From assembly GCF_001676385.1 (NCBI RefSeq), contig NZ_LYVJ01000015.1:27428-91427 (forward strand): a DNA stretch of 64,000 bases. Direction: 5' to 3'. Below, in pieces: positions 14,459 through 22,101 of the stretch. The notes below the pieces were generated by a model. That model ran no database searches and was not told where the DNA came from. It was given only the letters and a program-made list of their open reading frames with translations. Within the stretch, counting starts at the first letter, position 1, and the number at the start of each line of letters is the position of its first letter. Origin of the DNA: Stenotrophomonas maltophilia (lineage in GTDB: Bacteria > Pseudomonadota > Gammaproteobacteria > Xanthomonadales > Xanthomonadaceae). The position numbers and the translations under genes are program-made.

Positions 14459-14856
14459 GGGCGGAGTTGGAGTACTGGGGAGTGCAGTTCGCCTTGCATC
14501 GGGACTGTGACTACCTGGGGCATCAGTCGCGCAGCATCTTGCAGGCGTTGATTGACTACAAAGGCGACCTGCCAGGCCGGGCACAGGGCTTCAAGCCGAT
14601 GACCGTGGACGCGCGTGCTCAGCGAGTCGAGGACCTGGTGACGGTGATAGCCCGGGACAACAAGGCAATGTCCTGCGTGTTGCGCGCGCGGTTTTGCGGA
14701 AAGGGCAGGGTGAAGAACGAGCGGTACGAAACGGCGCAGCTGCTGCTCGCCAACGCGGGTGAACCAATGATGCACGTTAAGGCGTACTTGGAGCTGGTTC
14801 GGCGCGGGGAGGACAGGATCCACGGGATGCTCGCGGGTATCGCATTGGCTGCCTAA
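14428..14856 (+). CDS. Q-like late antiterminator
   Basis: The 142-residue protein contains VEDLVTVIARDNKAMSCVLRARFCGKGRVKNERYETAQLL, like the ACYCGRGR-type region of phage Q/DUF1133-like antiterminators, followed by a helix-turn-helix-like end. The strongest support is position: a near-consensus promoter and a terminator follow directly (14874-14950), then the lysis genes. It would let RNA polymerase read through tR' into late genes. The ATG follows AGGGGAACGGA. Confidence 0.65.
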   Translation: MQVDTFGAYVRAELEYWGVQFALHRDCDYLGHQSRSILQALIDYKGDLPGRAQGFKPMTVDARAQRVEDLVTVIARDNKAMSCVLRARFCGKGRVKNERYETAQLLLANAGEPMMHVKAYLELVRRGEDRIHGMLAGIALAA

Positions 14857-14873
14857 CGCGCGCGCGATACAGC

Positions 14874-14903
14874 TTGACAGGTGCCACCTGCAAGGGGTTT
14901 AAT
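14874..14903 (+). promoter_or_regulatory. Late promoter PR'
   Basis: TTGACA (14874-14879), an 18-base spacer and TTTAAT (14898-14903), 11 of 12 matches to consensus. It is 18 bases past the Q-like stop codon. Predicted start is near 14910, only about 12 bases before the terminator stem. Confidence 0.85.
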
Positions 14904-14921
14904 TCCGGCACGATGACATAG

Positions 14922-14950
14922 AAGCCTCCGGCGAAAGCCGGGGGCTTTTT
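14922..14950 (+). terminator. tR'-type terminator at the head of the late operon
   Basis: Stem AAGCCTCCGGC/GCCGGGGGCTT with a GAAA tetraloop and a T run. It would stop PR' transcripts after about 40 nt unless antitermination acts. Confidence 0.85.
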
Positions 14951-14966
14951 CTTTTCCGGAGACGCT

Positions 14967-15455
14967 ATGGCGCAGATCACTCCCCAACAGGCTGGCGGCG
15001 TGAACGTCGTGGCCTTCCTCGACATGCTGGCTTGGTCCGAAGGTACGGACAACGGCCGGCAGCCGACAAACGACCGCGGCTACGACGTGCTGGTCGGTGG
15101 TGGCTTGTTCCGCGGCTACGCCGACCATCCGCGCGTGCTGGTGGATCTGCCGCGGCTGAAGATCCAGTCCACCGCAGCTGGCCGCTATCAGCTGCTGCGC
15201 CGCTACTACGACGCCTACAAGAAGACGCTCGGCCTGAAGGACTTCTCGCCTTTGAGCCAGGACCTGATTGCGCTGCAGCAGATCCGGGAGCGCCGCGCGC
15301 TGCCGCTGATCCAGGCGGGGAAGATCGAGGAAGCCATCAAGGCCGTCCGCAAGACCTGGGCGAGCCTGCCCGGCGCGGGCTACGGCCAGCACGAACAGAA
15401 GCTTGCCGACCTGTTGGCCGTGTACCGCAAGGCCGGCGGGACGGTGGTGCCGTGA
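14967..15455 (+). CDS. Endolysin, lambda R-type transglycosylase
   Basis: The 162-residue endolysin is closely similar in recall to lambda R: FLDMLAWSEGTDNGRQPT, then AGRYQLL, LGLKDFSP, QDLIALQQIRERRALP and WASLPGAGYG. Glu25 in WSEGTDNG matches the catalytic glutamate. It cleaves peptidoglycan glycan strands without hydrolysis. No signal peptide is visible, so release needs a holin. First gene of the late operon. Confidence 0.95.
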   Translation: MAQITPQQAGGVNVVAFLDMLAWSEGTDNGRQPTNDRGYDVLVGGGLFRGYADHPRVLVDLPRLKIQSTAAGRYQLLRRYYDAYKKTLGLKDFSPLSQDLIALQQIRERRALPLIQAGKIEEAIKAVRKTWASLPGAGYGQHEQKLADLLAVYRKAGGTVVP

Positions 15456-15907
15456 CTGAGCCCGTGAGCACTCTAAAAACCATCGTCGGGACGTTCACCG
15501 CGGCCGTTGTGGCGCCTGCGACAGCTGATGCGCTGAGGGAGGCCGAACGGGTGATCCTGGGCGTACCGCAGTCCGTGCTGCTGGTTGCGATGGCGGGAGC
15601 GCTGATCGGCGTCCTGCTGCTGCCGGAGAAGGATGCGGAGCGGGTAGCCGCTGACGCCAGCCGCCGGCGCGGCCACCGCCTCCTGCAGACCGCCGCGCGC
15701 TGGGCGGCCCTGGCTGTGGCGGTCGTGGCCTACGCCATCGTGGCCGCATGGGTCATCGCTGTTGCGGCGTCGATCTGGCCCGCATTGGCGGGCGCCCCGC
15801 AGCTGCCCCTGGCCGGCCTATCCGGCGTCCTGATCCGCCGGCTGTTGCCCGGCTACGTGCGCATGGTGGAGCGAGCCACCGGCGCCATCGGAGGCGATAA
15901 GCCATGA
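15452..15907 (+). CDS. Membrane protein in the lysis cassette, candidate holin
   Basis: The 151 residues start VTEPVSTLKTIVGTFTAAVV; the GTG overlaps the endolysin stop (GTGA). Transmembrane segments are at about 38-57 and 82-110, separated by a charged loop, with a basic C terminus. Its place between endolysin and spanins suggests a holin, although it is larger than most and follows rather than precedes the endolysin. Confidence 0.6.
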   Translation: MTEPVSTLKTIVGTFTAAVVAPATADALREAERVILGVPQSVLLVAMAGALIGVLLLPEKDAERVAADASRRRGHRLLQTAARWAALAVAVVAYAIVAAWVIAVAASIWPALAGAPQLPLAGLSGVLIRRLLPGYVRMVERATGAIGGDKP

Positions 15908-16386
15908 GCGTATTGATTCGATTCCTGCGGGCAGTCTGGGACCTGGTCATTGGAACCGCCGCCGACGCGCTGCATTGGCTACGCAAGCCGGGCAGCAAGC
16001 TCAAGGCGGTGTGCGCTGTGCTGGCCTTTGGCTGCATGGTCTCTGCCCTGACCGCATACGAGAAGGAGCAGAAGATCCGTGACCTGAGCGCCCAGGTGAT
16101 CAAGGTCCGGGCCGACTGGCAGGCCGATGCCGCCCGACTGCAGGCGGACGTGGACAGCCGCGATCAGCGTTTGGCCGAGGTTGCCGCTGCGCTGAGGGCG
16201 GAAGCCGAGAAGCTGGAAGCCCTCAAAGCAGAAAGCGCCGCAGCACTTCAGGAGCTGGCCGGCAAGATCGAGGCGTCCGAGAAGGAGGCTTCCACCTGGC
16301 GCGGCCGCTACGAACAACGGCCCGACACCTGCAAGGCAGCACTGGAGCTGCTCGATTCCGCCTGCCCGGCACTGAAGGGGTACTGA
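15904..16386 (+). CDS. Rz-like inner-membrane spanin
   Basis: The 160-residue protein has one N-terminal transmembrane helix (about 32-51) and a long periplasmic coiled coil (about 52-140) ending KAALELLDSACPALKGY, the classic i-spanin architecture. It would pair with the next lipoprotein to fuse inner and outer membranes during lysis. It overlaps the holin candidate by 4 bases. Confidence 0.85.
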   Translation: MSVLIRFLRAVWDLVIGTAADALHWLRKPGSKLKAVCAVLAFGCMVSALTAYEKEQKIRDLSAQVIKVRADWQADAARLQADVDSRDQRLAEVAAALRAEAEKLEALKAESAAALQELAGKIEASEKEASTWRGRYEQRPDTCKAALELLDSACPALKGY

Positions 16387-16387
16387 C

Positions 16388-16666
16388 ATGCGCGCCATCG
16401 TGGTTGCTACCGCTGCGCTGCTGGCCGCGTGCCAGGCCGCACCTACCAAACCGAACCCGCCGCCGGCAGCCGTCATCAAGGTTCCGGTGGTCACCTACGT
16501 GCCGATCGATGCCCAGCTGCGCAAGCGCTGCAAGTGGGTGAAGGAGGCGGCGCCGTCTGCCGTGTTCGAGGTGAGTAACGGCCGGAAGCGTTGCCTGCTG
16601 CAGTACGAGGCGCAGCTCGACGGAATCGACCAGGTGCAGGGCAAGCCTGTGCCGGATTCGCCCTGA
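16388..16666 (+). CDS. Rz1-like outer-membrane lipoprotein spanin
   Basis: The 92-residue product begins MRAIVVATAALLAACQAAPT with lipobox LLAAC (Cys15), followed by a proline-rich stretch (TKPNPPPAA). It starts 2 bases after the Rz-like stop rather than nested inside it, so this is a separated two-gene spanin pair. The C-terminal part has two cysteines and is longer than lambda Rz1. Confidence 0.85.
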   Translation: MRAIVVATAALLAACQAAPTKPNPPPAAVIKVPVVTYVPIDAQLRKRCKWVKEAAPSAVFEVSNGRKRCLLQYEAQLDGIDQVQGKPVPDSP

Positions 16667-17028
16667 TGGTCCGCCAGACGGCGCGGGAACGCCGCGTGCT
16701 GGCGCTGGGCCGGCTGAAAACGGGCGAGATGAACAAGACCGAGGCGGCGTATGCCGAGCGGCTGAGCGCGCTGCAGGCGGCAGGCGAGGTGCAGTGGCAC
16801 CGGTTCGAGGGCATGAAGCTGCGCCTGGCCGACAACACGTTCTACACCCCGGACTTTGCGGTCATGGCTGCCGATGGCGTCATGGAGTGCCACGAGGTGA
16901 AGGGGCACTGGCAGGACGATGCACGGGCCAAGATCAAGATCGCAGCGGCCATGTACCCGTTCCGCTTCATTGCGGTGAAGGTCAGGCCCAAGCGCGACGG
17001 CGGTGGCTGGGAAGTGGAGGAATTCTGA
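16666..17028 (+). CDS. DUF1064 nuclease-like protein
   Basis: The 120 residues contain NKTEAAYAERL, LADNTFYTPDFAVM and CHEVKGHW, matching DUF1064, with the PD...ExK layout of PD-(D/E)xK nucleases (Asp in TPDF, Glu and Lys in HEVKG). It probably acts in phage recombination or DNA processing. Its location between lysis and packaging genes is unusual but seen in related phages by recall. TGATG coupling to the upstream gene. Confidence 0.85.
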   Translation: MVRQTARERRVLALGRLKTGEMNKTEAAYAERLSALQAAGEVQWHRFEGMKLRLADNTFYTPDFAVMAADGVMECHEVKGHWQDDARAKIKIAAAMYPFRFIAVKVRPKRDGGGWEVEEF

Positions 17029-17210
17029 TGCACGCGACAGTGACTGCGTCGGTCCGCCTGCGCTGGTGGCTGCGGTGGTATCTGGCTGCCGTGGTGTGGA
17101 CTGCCCGGGCCACGGGCTTGGAGCCGGACTGGGAGCGGGTCGAGCGGTGGATACGCCGCGGCCTGGTACTGCGAACGACGAGGGTTGGTGATGGACGCTG
17201 CACGGATTGA
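17028..17210 (+). CDS. Small hydrophobic/basic hypothetical protein
   Basis: The 60 residues begin MHATVTASVRLRWWLRWYLA with an amphipathic tryptophan-rich segment that may be membrane-associated, then a basic tail. It overlaps both neighbours. Function unknown. Confidence 0.5.
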   Translation: MHATVTASVRLRWWLRWYLAAVVWTARATGLEPDWERVERWIRRGLVLRTTRVGDGRCTD

Positions 17211-17454
17211 AGAGGTTGCGCGCGCTTCTGCAGTCGCTGCCCTCGCGGGCCTGATTGAGAGCAGCACCGACAGCCGTATCGACCGACTCGTCGGGATCAT
17301 CGAGCAGCAGGGCAAGCAGATCGCCGAGCTGGCAATGCACGTTGGCCTGCTGGTGCAGGCCGTGGCGCAGCTGCTGGGCGAGGAGGCCGGTGCACCGGTG
17401 CAGGACGAAGATGCCGAGCCGGAGCGAGTCGACCTGGACGGGAAGCCCTACTGA
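17191..17454 (+). CDS. Small coiled-coil-like protein
   Basis: The 87 residues begin MDAARIEEVARASAVAALAG, largely helical (IDRLVGIIEQQGKQIAELAMHVGLLVQAVAQLLG) with an acidic tail. It is coupled to the HNH gene by an ATGA-type overlap. Function unknown. Confidence 0.55.
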   Translation: MDAARIEEVARASAVAALAGLIESSTDSRIDRLVGIIEQQGKQIAELAMHVGLLVQAVAQLLGEEAGAPVQDEDAEPERVDLDGKPY

Positions 17455-17792
17455 TGGCCGCGGGCCCGACCCAGCGCCGCGGCAGGACCCGGCAGACAGG
17501 CGGCAGCGCCTTCGCACACCTGTACGGCACCGCGCGCTGGCAACGCACGCGCAAGGCGCAGTTGGAGCGTGAGCCGCTGTGCAGCAGGTGCAAGGCCAGA
17601 GGCCACGTCACGGTCGCCACGGTGTGCAACCACACCAACGGCCACCCTGCCGGCGAGACGGAGGAGATGTTCTGGGCAGGCCCCTTCGACAGCCAATGTG
17701 CCAACTGCCATAGCAGCGACCAGGCCCGACTCGAGCGAGGCGCCGCGCAGGTCCGTGGGTGTGACACCGACGGTTGGCCGATCGGTCACTGA
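17454..17792 (+). CDS. HNH endonuclease, packaging-associated
   Basis: The 112-residue protein has CSRCKARG, then a CNHTNGH segment and NCHSSDQ, an HNH/zinc arrangement like the small HNH proteins that sit next to phage terminases and assist cos cleavage. The first catalytic position reads Cys-Asn-His rather than the common Val-Asp-His. It lies just before the cos-like region and terminase. Confidence 0.8.
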   Translation: MAAGPTQRRGRTRQTGGSAFAHLYGTARWQRTRKAQLEREPLCSRCKARGHVTVATVCNHTNGHPAGETEEMFWAGPFDSQCANCHSSDQARLERGAAQVRGCDTDGWPIGH

Positions 17793-17820
17793 CGGTTCCA
17801 CGGTTCATCGTTCCACGCCA

Positions 17821-17886
17821 ACGGGGTAGGGGGGACGAATTTATGGCGTTGGCCAGCTCCTAGACCGAGCGCCCCCCTAAATTCGC
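17821..17886. other. Putative cos region upstream of terminase
   Basis: The 168-base gap between the HNH and small terminase genes has a G-rich run (GGGGTAGGGGGGA) and inverted repeats CGAATTTA (17836-17843) and TAAATTCG (17878-17885), next to CCCCCC. G-rich sequence beside an HNH gene and the small terminase is the usual setting of cos in HK97-like phages. The nick positions cannot be read. Confidence 0.5.
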
Positions 17887-17960
17887 GTATCCACAATTCA
17901 CGGGACGACCCTCGAACGGGCGCTCCCAGTTAAGAAATCCCGCATTTTCCCGAGGAATTC

Positions 17961-18365
17961 ATGCCAAGGCCCCGATTGCCCGTCGCAAAGGCTGCGACAA
18001 GCGGCGCCGCCATCAAGAATCCCGGCCGGCACGCTGGCCGGAAGAAGCCAGCGGGCACACGAAGCCTGGGGGAGCCGTACAAGGCCATGACTGCGGCGGA
18101 GAAGCGGGCATGGAAGGAATTCGCGACGGAAATGCCCTGGCTCAACGCGAGCCACCGAGTACTGCTCCGCCTTGCCTGCCTCTGGACGGCTCGGATGGAT
18201 GACCCGAAAGCCGAGTTCGGCGTGTCAGCAACCCAGGCGCTCAGCTCGATCCTTTCGAAGCTGGGCGCCACACCTGTGGATGAATCGAAGGTCTCGCATG
18301 GCGGTGACGAAGACGACCAGGGCGAAGAATTCTTCGGTGGCCCCAGCTCCGGCAGACCGCACTAA
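17961..18365 (+). CDS. Small terminase subunit, P27-like
   Basis: The 134-residue protein starts MPRPRLPVAKAATSGAAIKN and has the Gly/Arg/Lys-rich beginning (NPGRHAGRKKPAG) and central helix bundle (WKEFATEMPWLNASHRVLLRLACLW) of P27-family small terminases, which recognise the packaging site. Position directly before the large subunit supports this. The ATG follows GAGGAATTC. Confidence 0.8.
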   Translation: MPRPRLPVAKAATSGAAIKNPGRHAGRKKPAGTRSLGEPYKAMTAAEKRAWKEFATEMPWLNASHRVLLRLACLWTARMDDPKAEFGVSATQALSSILSKLGATPVDESKVSHGGDEDDQGEEFFGGPSSGRPH

Positions 18366-20205
18366 GGCGTATGCGCTGGATGTGGTGGCTGGCCGGATCG
18401 TTGCAGGCCCCCATGTCCGAAACGCCTGCCGACGCCACCTGCAGGATCTGATCGAAGGCCCCGAACGGGGCCTTTACTTTGACCACGAGGCTGCCGAATA
18501 CGCGTTCCGCTACTTCGAGAACGTCCTGATGCTCTCCGAGGGTCAGTTCGAGGGCCGGAAGTTCGAGCTGCACCCCTCGCAGGCGTTCATCATCGGCTCG
18601 CTGTTCGGCTGGAAGGGCGCCGACGGGCTTCGCAGGTTCCGGCGCGCGTACATCGAGCAGGGAAAGGGCAACGGAAAGAGCCCGCTGGCCGGTGGGCTGG
18701 GCCTCCTGGGGATGACGGCCGCAGGCGAGGCCGGCGCACAGATCTACTCGGCGGCAGCGAAGAAGGACCAGGCGGGCATCCTGTTCGCCGACGCGGTGAA
18801 GATGGTCAAGAAGTCGCCCCTCCTGGCCAAGCGCATCGAGTTCGCTGGCGGCGAGGGTCGGGAGTTCAGCATGGCGCACCACGCCAGCGCGAGCTTCTTC
18901 CGGCCGGTGTCGCGCGATACGGGCCGCACCGGCTCCGGTCCTCGACCGTTCTTCGTGCTGGTCGATGAGGTGCACGAGCTTCCCGACCGGCGAATCATCG
19001 AAATGCTGGAGCGCGGCTTCAAGTTCCGCCGCGAGCCGCTGCTCTTCATGATCACCAACTCCGGCAGCGACCGGACCTCGGTGTGTTGGGAGGAGCACGA
19101 GCATGCCGTCAAGGTCGCCGCCGGGCATACCGAGGCGGTGAACGATCCGACCTTCGTCGGCAACGTGATCGATGACAGCACCTTCAGCTACGTGTGCAGC
19201 TTGGACGACGGGGACGACCCGCTTGAGGATCCCAGCTGCTGGGCGAAGGCTAACCCCCTGTTGGGGGTAACTATCACCGAGCAGTACCTGGCGGGCGTGG
19301 TGGCGCAAGCCAAAGCGATCCCCGGGTCACTGAACGGCATTCTTCGTCTGCACTTCTGCGTGTGGACCGATGCGGAGACCGCTTGGATGACGCGCCCAAC
19401 GCTGGAACCGGCGCTGGCCGACTTCGACCCGCGCATGCATGAGGGACGGAAGGTCTACCTCGGCCTCGACCTGTCGCAGGTTCGCGATATCACTGCGATG
19501 GCAGCGGTCGTGGAGACCGGCACTGTCCCGGTGGAGGTGGAAGTCGAGGGCGAGAAGCTGGTCATCGAGAAGCCGACCTTCGACGCCTGGATCGAGGCTT
19601 GGACACCCGGGGACACGCTGGATCAACGGCAATTGCAGGACAAGCTGCCCTATCGGACGTGGGTCAACGGTGGACACCTGCACGCGCCTCAAGGGCAGGC
19701 CATCAACTTCCGGCACGTGGCCCAGGTCATGGCCGAGTACGACAACCGCTATGACGTGCAGTTGGTCGCGTACGACCGCTACGCGTTCCGCCGCTTCGAA
19801 GAGGAGGTCAATGACATTGGCCTATCTGTGACCTTCGCGGAGCACCCGCAGGGCGGTTGCAAGAAAGGCAAGCCGCTCGAAGCGGCGGTGGCGGCCGCCG
19901 AGCAGTCGGGGCAGCCAGTGCCTGAAGGCATGTGGATGCCCGGATCGTTGCGCCTGCTGGAAGAGGCGCTGCTGGAAGGTCGCCTGCGCCTGCGCCGCAA
20001 CCCGGTTCTGGTGTCCGCAATCATGTCCGCCGTCATCGAATCGGACCGCTGGGGCAACAGCTGGCTGTCGAAGGCCAGGTCGGCAAACAAGATCGACGCA
20101 GCGGTGGCCCTTTGCATGGCCATCGGCGCGGCACACGCCATGCCGCCGGATGCCGGCGGCATAGACGACTACCTGGAAAACGGCTTCTTTGGACTGATCG
20201 GATGA
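18298..20205 (+). CDS. Large terminase subunit
   Basis: This 635-residue packaging ATPase/nuclease has a Walker A GKGNGKS (122-128) and Walker B FFVLVDE (Asp223, Glu224), then a nuclease domain with the aspartate-rich segment GLDLSQVRDITA. It pumps DNA into proheads through the portal. The start at 18298 lies inside the small subunit gene (68-base overlap), as is usual when the two are coupled. Confidence 0.95.
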   Translation: MAVTKTTRAKNSSVAPAPADRTKAYALDVVAGRIVAGPHVRNACRRHLQDLIEGPERGLYFDHEAAEYAFRYFENVLMLSEGQFEGRKFELHPSQAFIIGSLFGWKGADGLRRFRRAYIEQGKGNGKSPLAGGLGLLGMTAAGEAGAQIYSAAAKKDQAGILFADAVKMVKKSPLLAKRIEFAGGEGREFSMAHHASASFFRPVSRDTGRTGSGPRPFFVLVDEVHELPDRRIIEMLERGFKFRREPLLFMITNSGSDRTSVCWEEHEHAVKVAAGHTEAVNDPTFVGNVIDDSTFSYVCSLDDGDDPLEDPSCWAKANPLLGVTITEQYLAGVVAQAKAIPGSLNGILRLHFCVWTDAETAWMTRPTLEPALADFDPRMHEGRKVYLGLDLSQVRDITAMAAVVETGTVPVEVEVEGEKLVIEKPTFDAWIEAWTPGDTLDQRQLQDKLPYRTWVNGGHLHAPQGQAINFRHVAQVMAEYDNRYDVQLVAYDRYAFRRFEEEVNDIGLSVTFAEHPQGGCKKGKPLEAAVAAAEQSGQPVPEGMWMPGSLRLLEEALLEGRLRLRRNPVLVSAIMSAVIESDRWGNSWLSKARSANKIDAAVALCMAIGAAHAMPPDAGGIDDYLENGFFGLIG

Positions 20206-21461
20206 CTACCTTTCGCTGGTACAACCCGCTGAGCTGGCGGTTCTTCGGATACGACGACCCTGCCACCGGCAACTACGTGGAGGTCGACCTATCCACCGGT
20301 GGCCGAGGCACCAAGGCGGGCGTCCGGGTGACGCCCAAGAAGGCGCTGACGGTCAGCATCGTCTGGTCGTGCGTGAAGGTGCTGTCCGAGTCCGCCGCGG
20401 GGCTGCCTTGGAAGCTGTATGAGGACGCGGGCGGCCTCCGCCAGTTGGTCAGGGGGAGCAGCCCGCAGAGGCGCCGTCTGCTTCGCCTGCTGAGCAAGCC
20501 GAATCCGTTCATCAAGTGGCTGGACCTGATCAAGGCGGTCGTGGTGAACATGGCGCTGCGCGGCAATGCCTTCGCCATCATCCAACGTGACGACGACGGT
20601 GGATGGATCGGCCTGATTCCCGTGCCGGTGGATAGCGTCCGCATCGACACCGACGACGGCCTGATCTACTGGGCGACGATCAACGGCAGCGAAACGCCGG
20701 TCTCGCCGCAGAACATGCTGCACTTCAAGCTGTTCAGCCCAGATGGCATCACTGGCCTGTCGCCAGTCGAGTATCAAGCCGAAACCATCGGCCTCGCGCG
20801 CGCTGCGCAGGACTGGTCCGCGCGGTTCATGCGCAAGGGTGGCTTCACCGGTGGATACATCATCTATCCCGGCTTCCTGACCAAGGAGCAGCAGGCGCAA
20901 ATCAAGGCGAAGCTGCCTGATATCCGCCAGGGCGATGTGGACGACCTCGGCAAGATGGCCATCCTGCAGGGTGGGCCGACGATCACGCCGGCCGGCCTGA
21001 CCCAGAAAGACAGCCAGTTCATCGAATCGCAGCAGTTCCAGGAGGAGGCGCTCGCCGGCATCTGGGGCGTTCCGCTGTACCTGACCAACCGCGCTCGCTC
21101 CACTTCGGTGCTGGGCTCCAATCTGGAGCAGCAAACCAGCGGCTTCGTCACCTTCGGCCTGAAGCCTTACCTCGACGCGATCGAGAGCGAGATCAACGAC
21201 AAGCTGTTCGCCGATGGCGACATGTTCGTGGAGGCCGTTGTAGAGGGCCTGCTGCGCGCCGACAGCGGTGCCCGTTCCACCTACTACAAGACGGCCCTCG
21301 GCGGCTCCGGCGGCTCGGGCTGGATGACCATCAACGAGGTCAGGGTGAAGGAGAACCTGCCTGTGCTGGAAGGCGAGCAATACGACCAGGTCACACGGTG
21401 GACCAGCAACAAGCCCGATTCCAGTAACGACGACCCAACGGGAGATCCCGCCAATGCTTAG
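20202..21461 (+). CDS. Portal protein, HK97 family
   Basis: The 419-residue protein begins MTTFRWYNPLSWRFFGYDDP. Segments such as VWSCVKVLSESAAGLPWKLYE, DLIKAVVVNMALRGNAFAII and FGLKPYLDAIESEIND are typical of HK97 gp3-like portals, which form the dodecameric DNA channel. It overlaps the terminase stop by 4 bases and the protease gene by 8. Confidence 0.95.
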   Translation: MTTFRWYNPLSWRFFGYDDPATGNYVEVDLSTGGRGTKAGVRVTPKKALTVSIVWSCVKVLSESAAGLPWKLYEDAGGLRQLVRGSSPQRRRLLRLLSKPNPFIKWLDLIKAVVVNMALRGNAFAIIQRDDDGGWIGLIPVPVDSVRIDTDDGLIYWATINGSETPVSPQNMLHFKLFSPDGITGLSPVEYQAETIGLARAAQDWSARFMRKGGFTGGYIIYPGFLTKEQQAQIKAKLPDIRQGDVDDLGKMAILQGGPTITPAGLTQKDSQFIESQQFQEEALAGIWGVPLYLTNRARSTSVLGSNLEQQTSGFVTFGLKPYLDAIESEINDKLFADGDMFVEAVVEGLLRADSGARSTYYKTALGGSGGSGWMTINEVRVKENLPVLEGEQYDQVTRWTSNKPDSSNDDPTGDPANA

Positions 21462-22101
21462 CAAGTATTCCTGCCCGTTCGAGGTAAAGGCGGCAGACGA
21501 TGCAGGCAACTTCGAGGGCTATGCCTCGGTGTTCAACAACGTGGATCTCGGCGAGGACCTGATCCTCCCGGGTGCCTTCGTCAAGGTGAAGACGACTCGG
21601 ACTGGCCGACTGCGCCTGGCGCTGTACCACAACCTGACACGGCTGATCGGCGATGCCGAGTTCAAACAGGACGGCAACGGCCTGCACTTGAAGGGCAAGG
21701 TCAACCTCAACGTCAGCTACGCCAAGGACGCCTACGAGCTGATGAAGGCCGGCACCTTGGACGAGATGTCAGTCGGCTTCAACACGTTGGAGGACGCGAT
21801 CGAGAACCGCGAGGGGCGGCGGGTGCGCGTCATTAAGAAGGCCGAATTGTGGGAGGCATCGGTCGTCCCCTTCGGCATGAACCCGGAAGCACAGGTGATG
21901 AGCGTCAAGTCCGACGTTCGCGCCTTCGAATCGGCCCTGCGCGAACGCATGGGGCTGTCCCAGAAAGAGGCGGCGGCCGTCGCCTCGCTCGGCTTTCCCG
22001 CGATCCACCGTGACGGTGGCATTGGGGACACGGAGACCGTGAAGCAGCTGAAGCAACTCGGCACATCCATCGAATCCATTTTCAAAGGAATGCACCAATG
22101 A
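21454..22101 (+). CDS. Prohead protease, HK97 gp4 (U35) type
   Basis: The 215 residues include EGYASVFNNVDLGEDLILPGAF, His59 in LYHN and Ser106 in EMSVGF, the catalytic pair of this family. It processes the capsid N-terminal scaffold during maturation. It overlaps portal and capsid genes. Confidence 0.94.
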   Translation: MLSKYSCPFEVKAADDAGNFEGYASVFNNVDLGEDLILPGAFVKVKTTRTGRLRLALYHNLTRLIGDAEFKQDGNGLHLKGKVNLNVSYAKDAYELMKAGTLDEMSVGFNTLEDAIENREGRRVRVIKKAELWEASVVPFGMNPEAQVMSVKSDVRAFESALRERMGLSQKEAAAVASLGFPAIHRDGGIGDTETVKQLKQLGTSIESIFKGMHQ

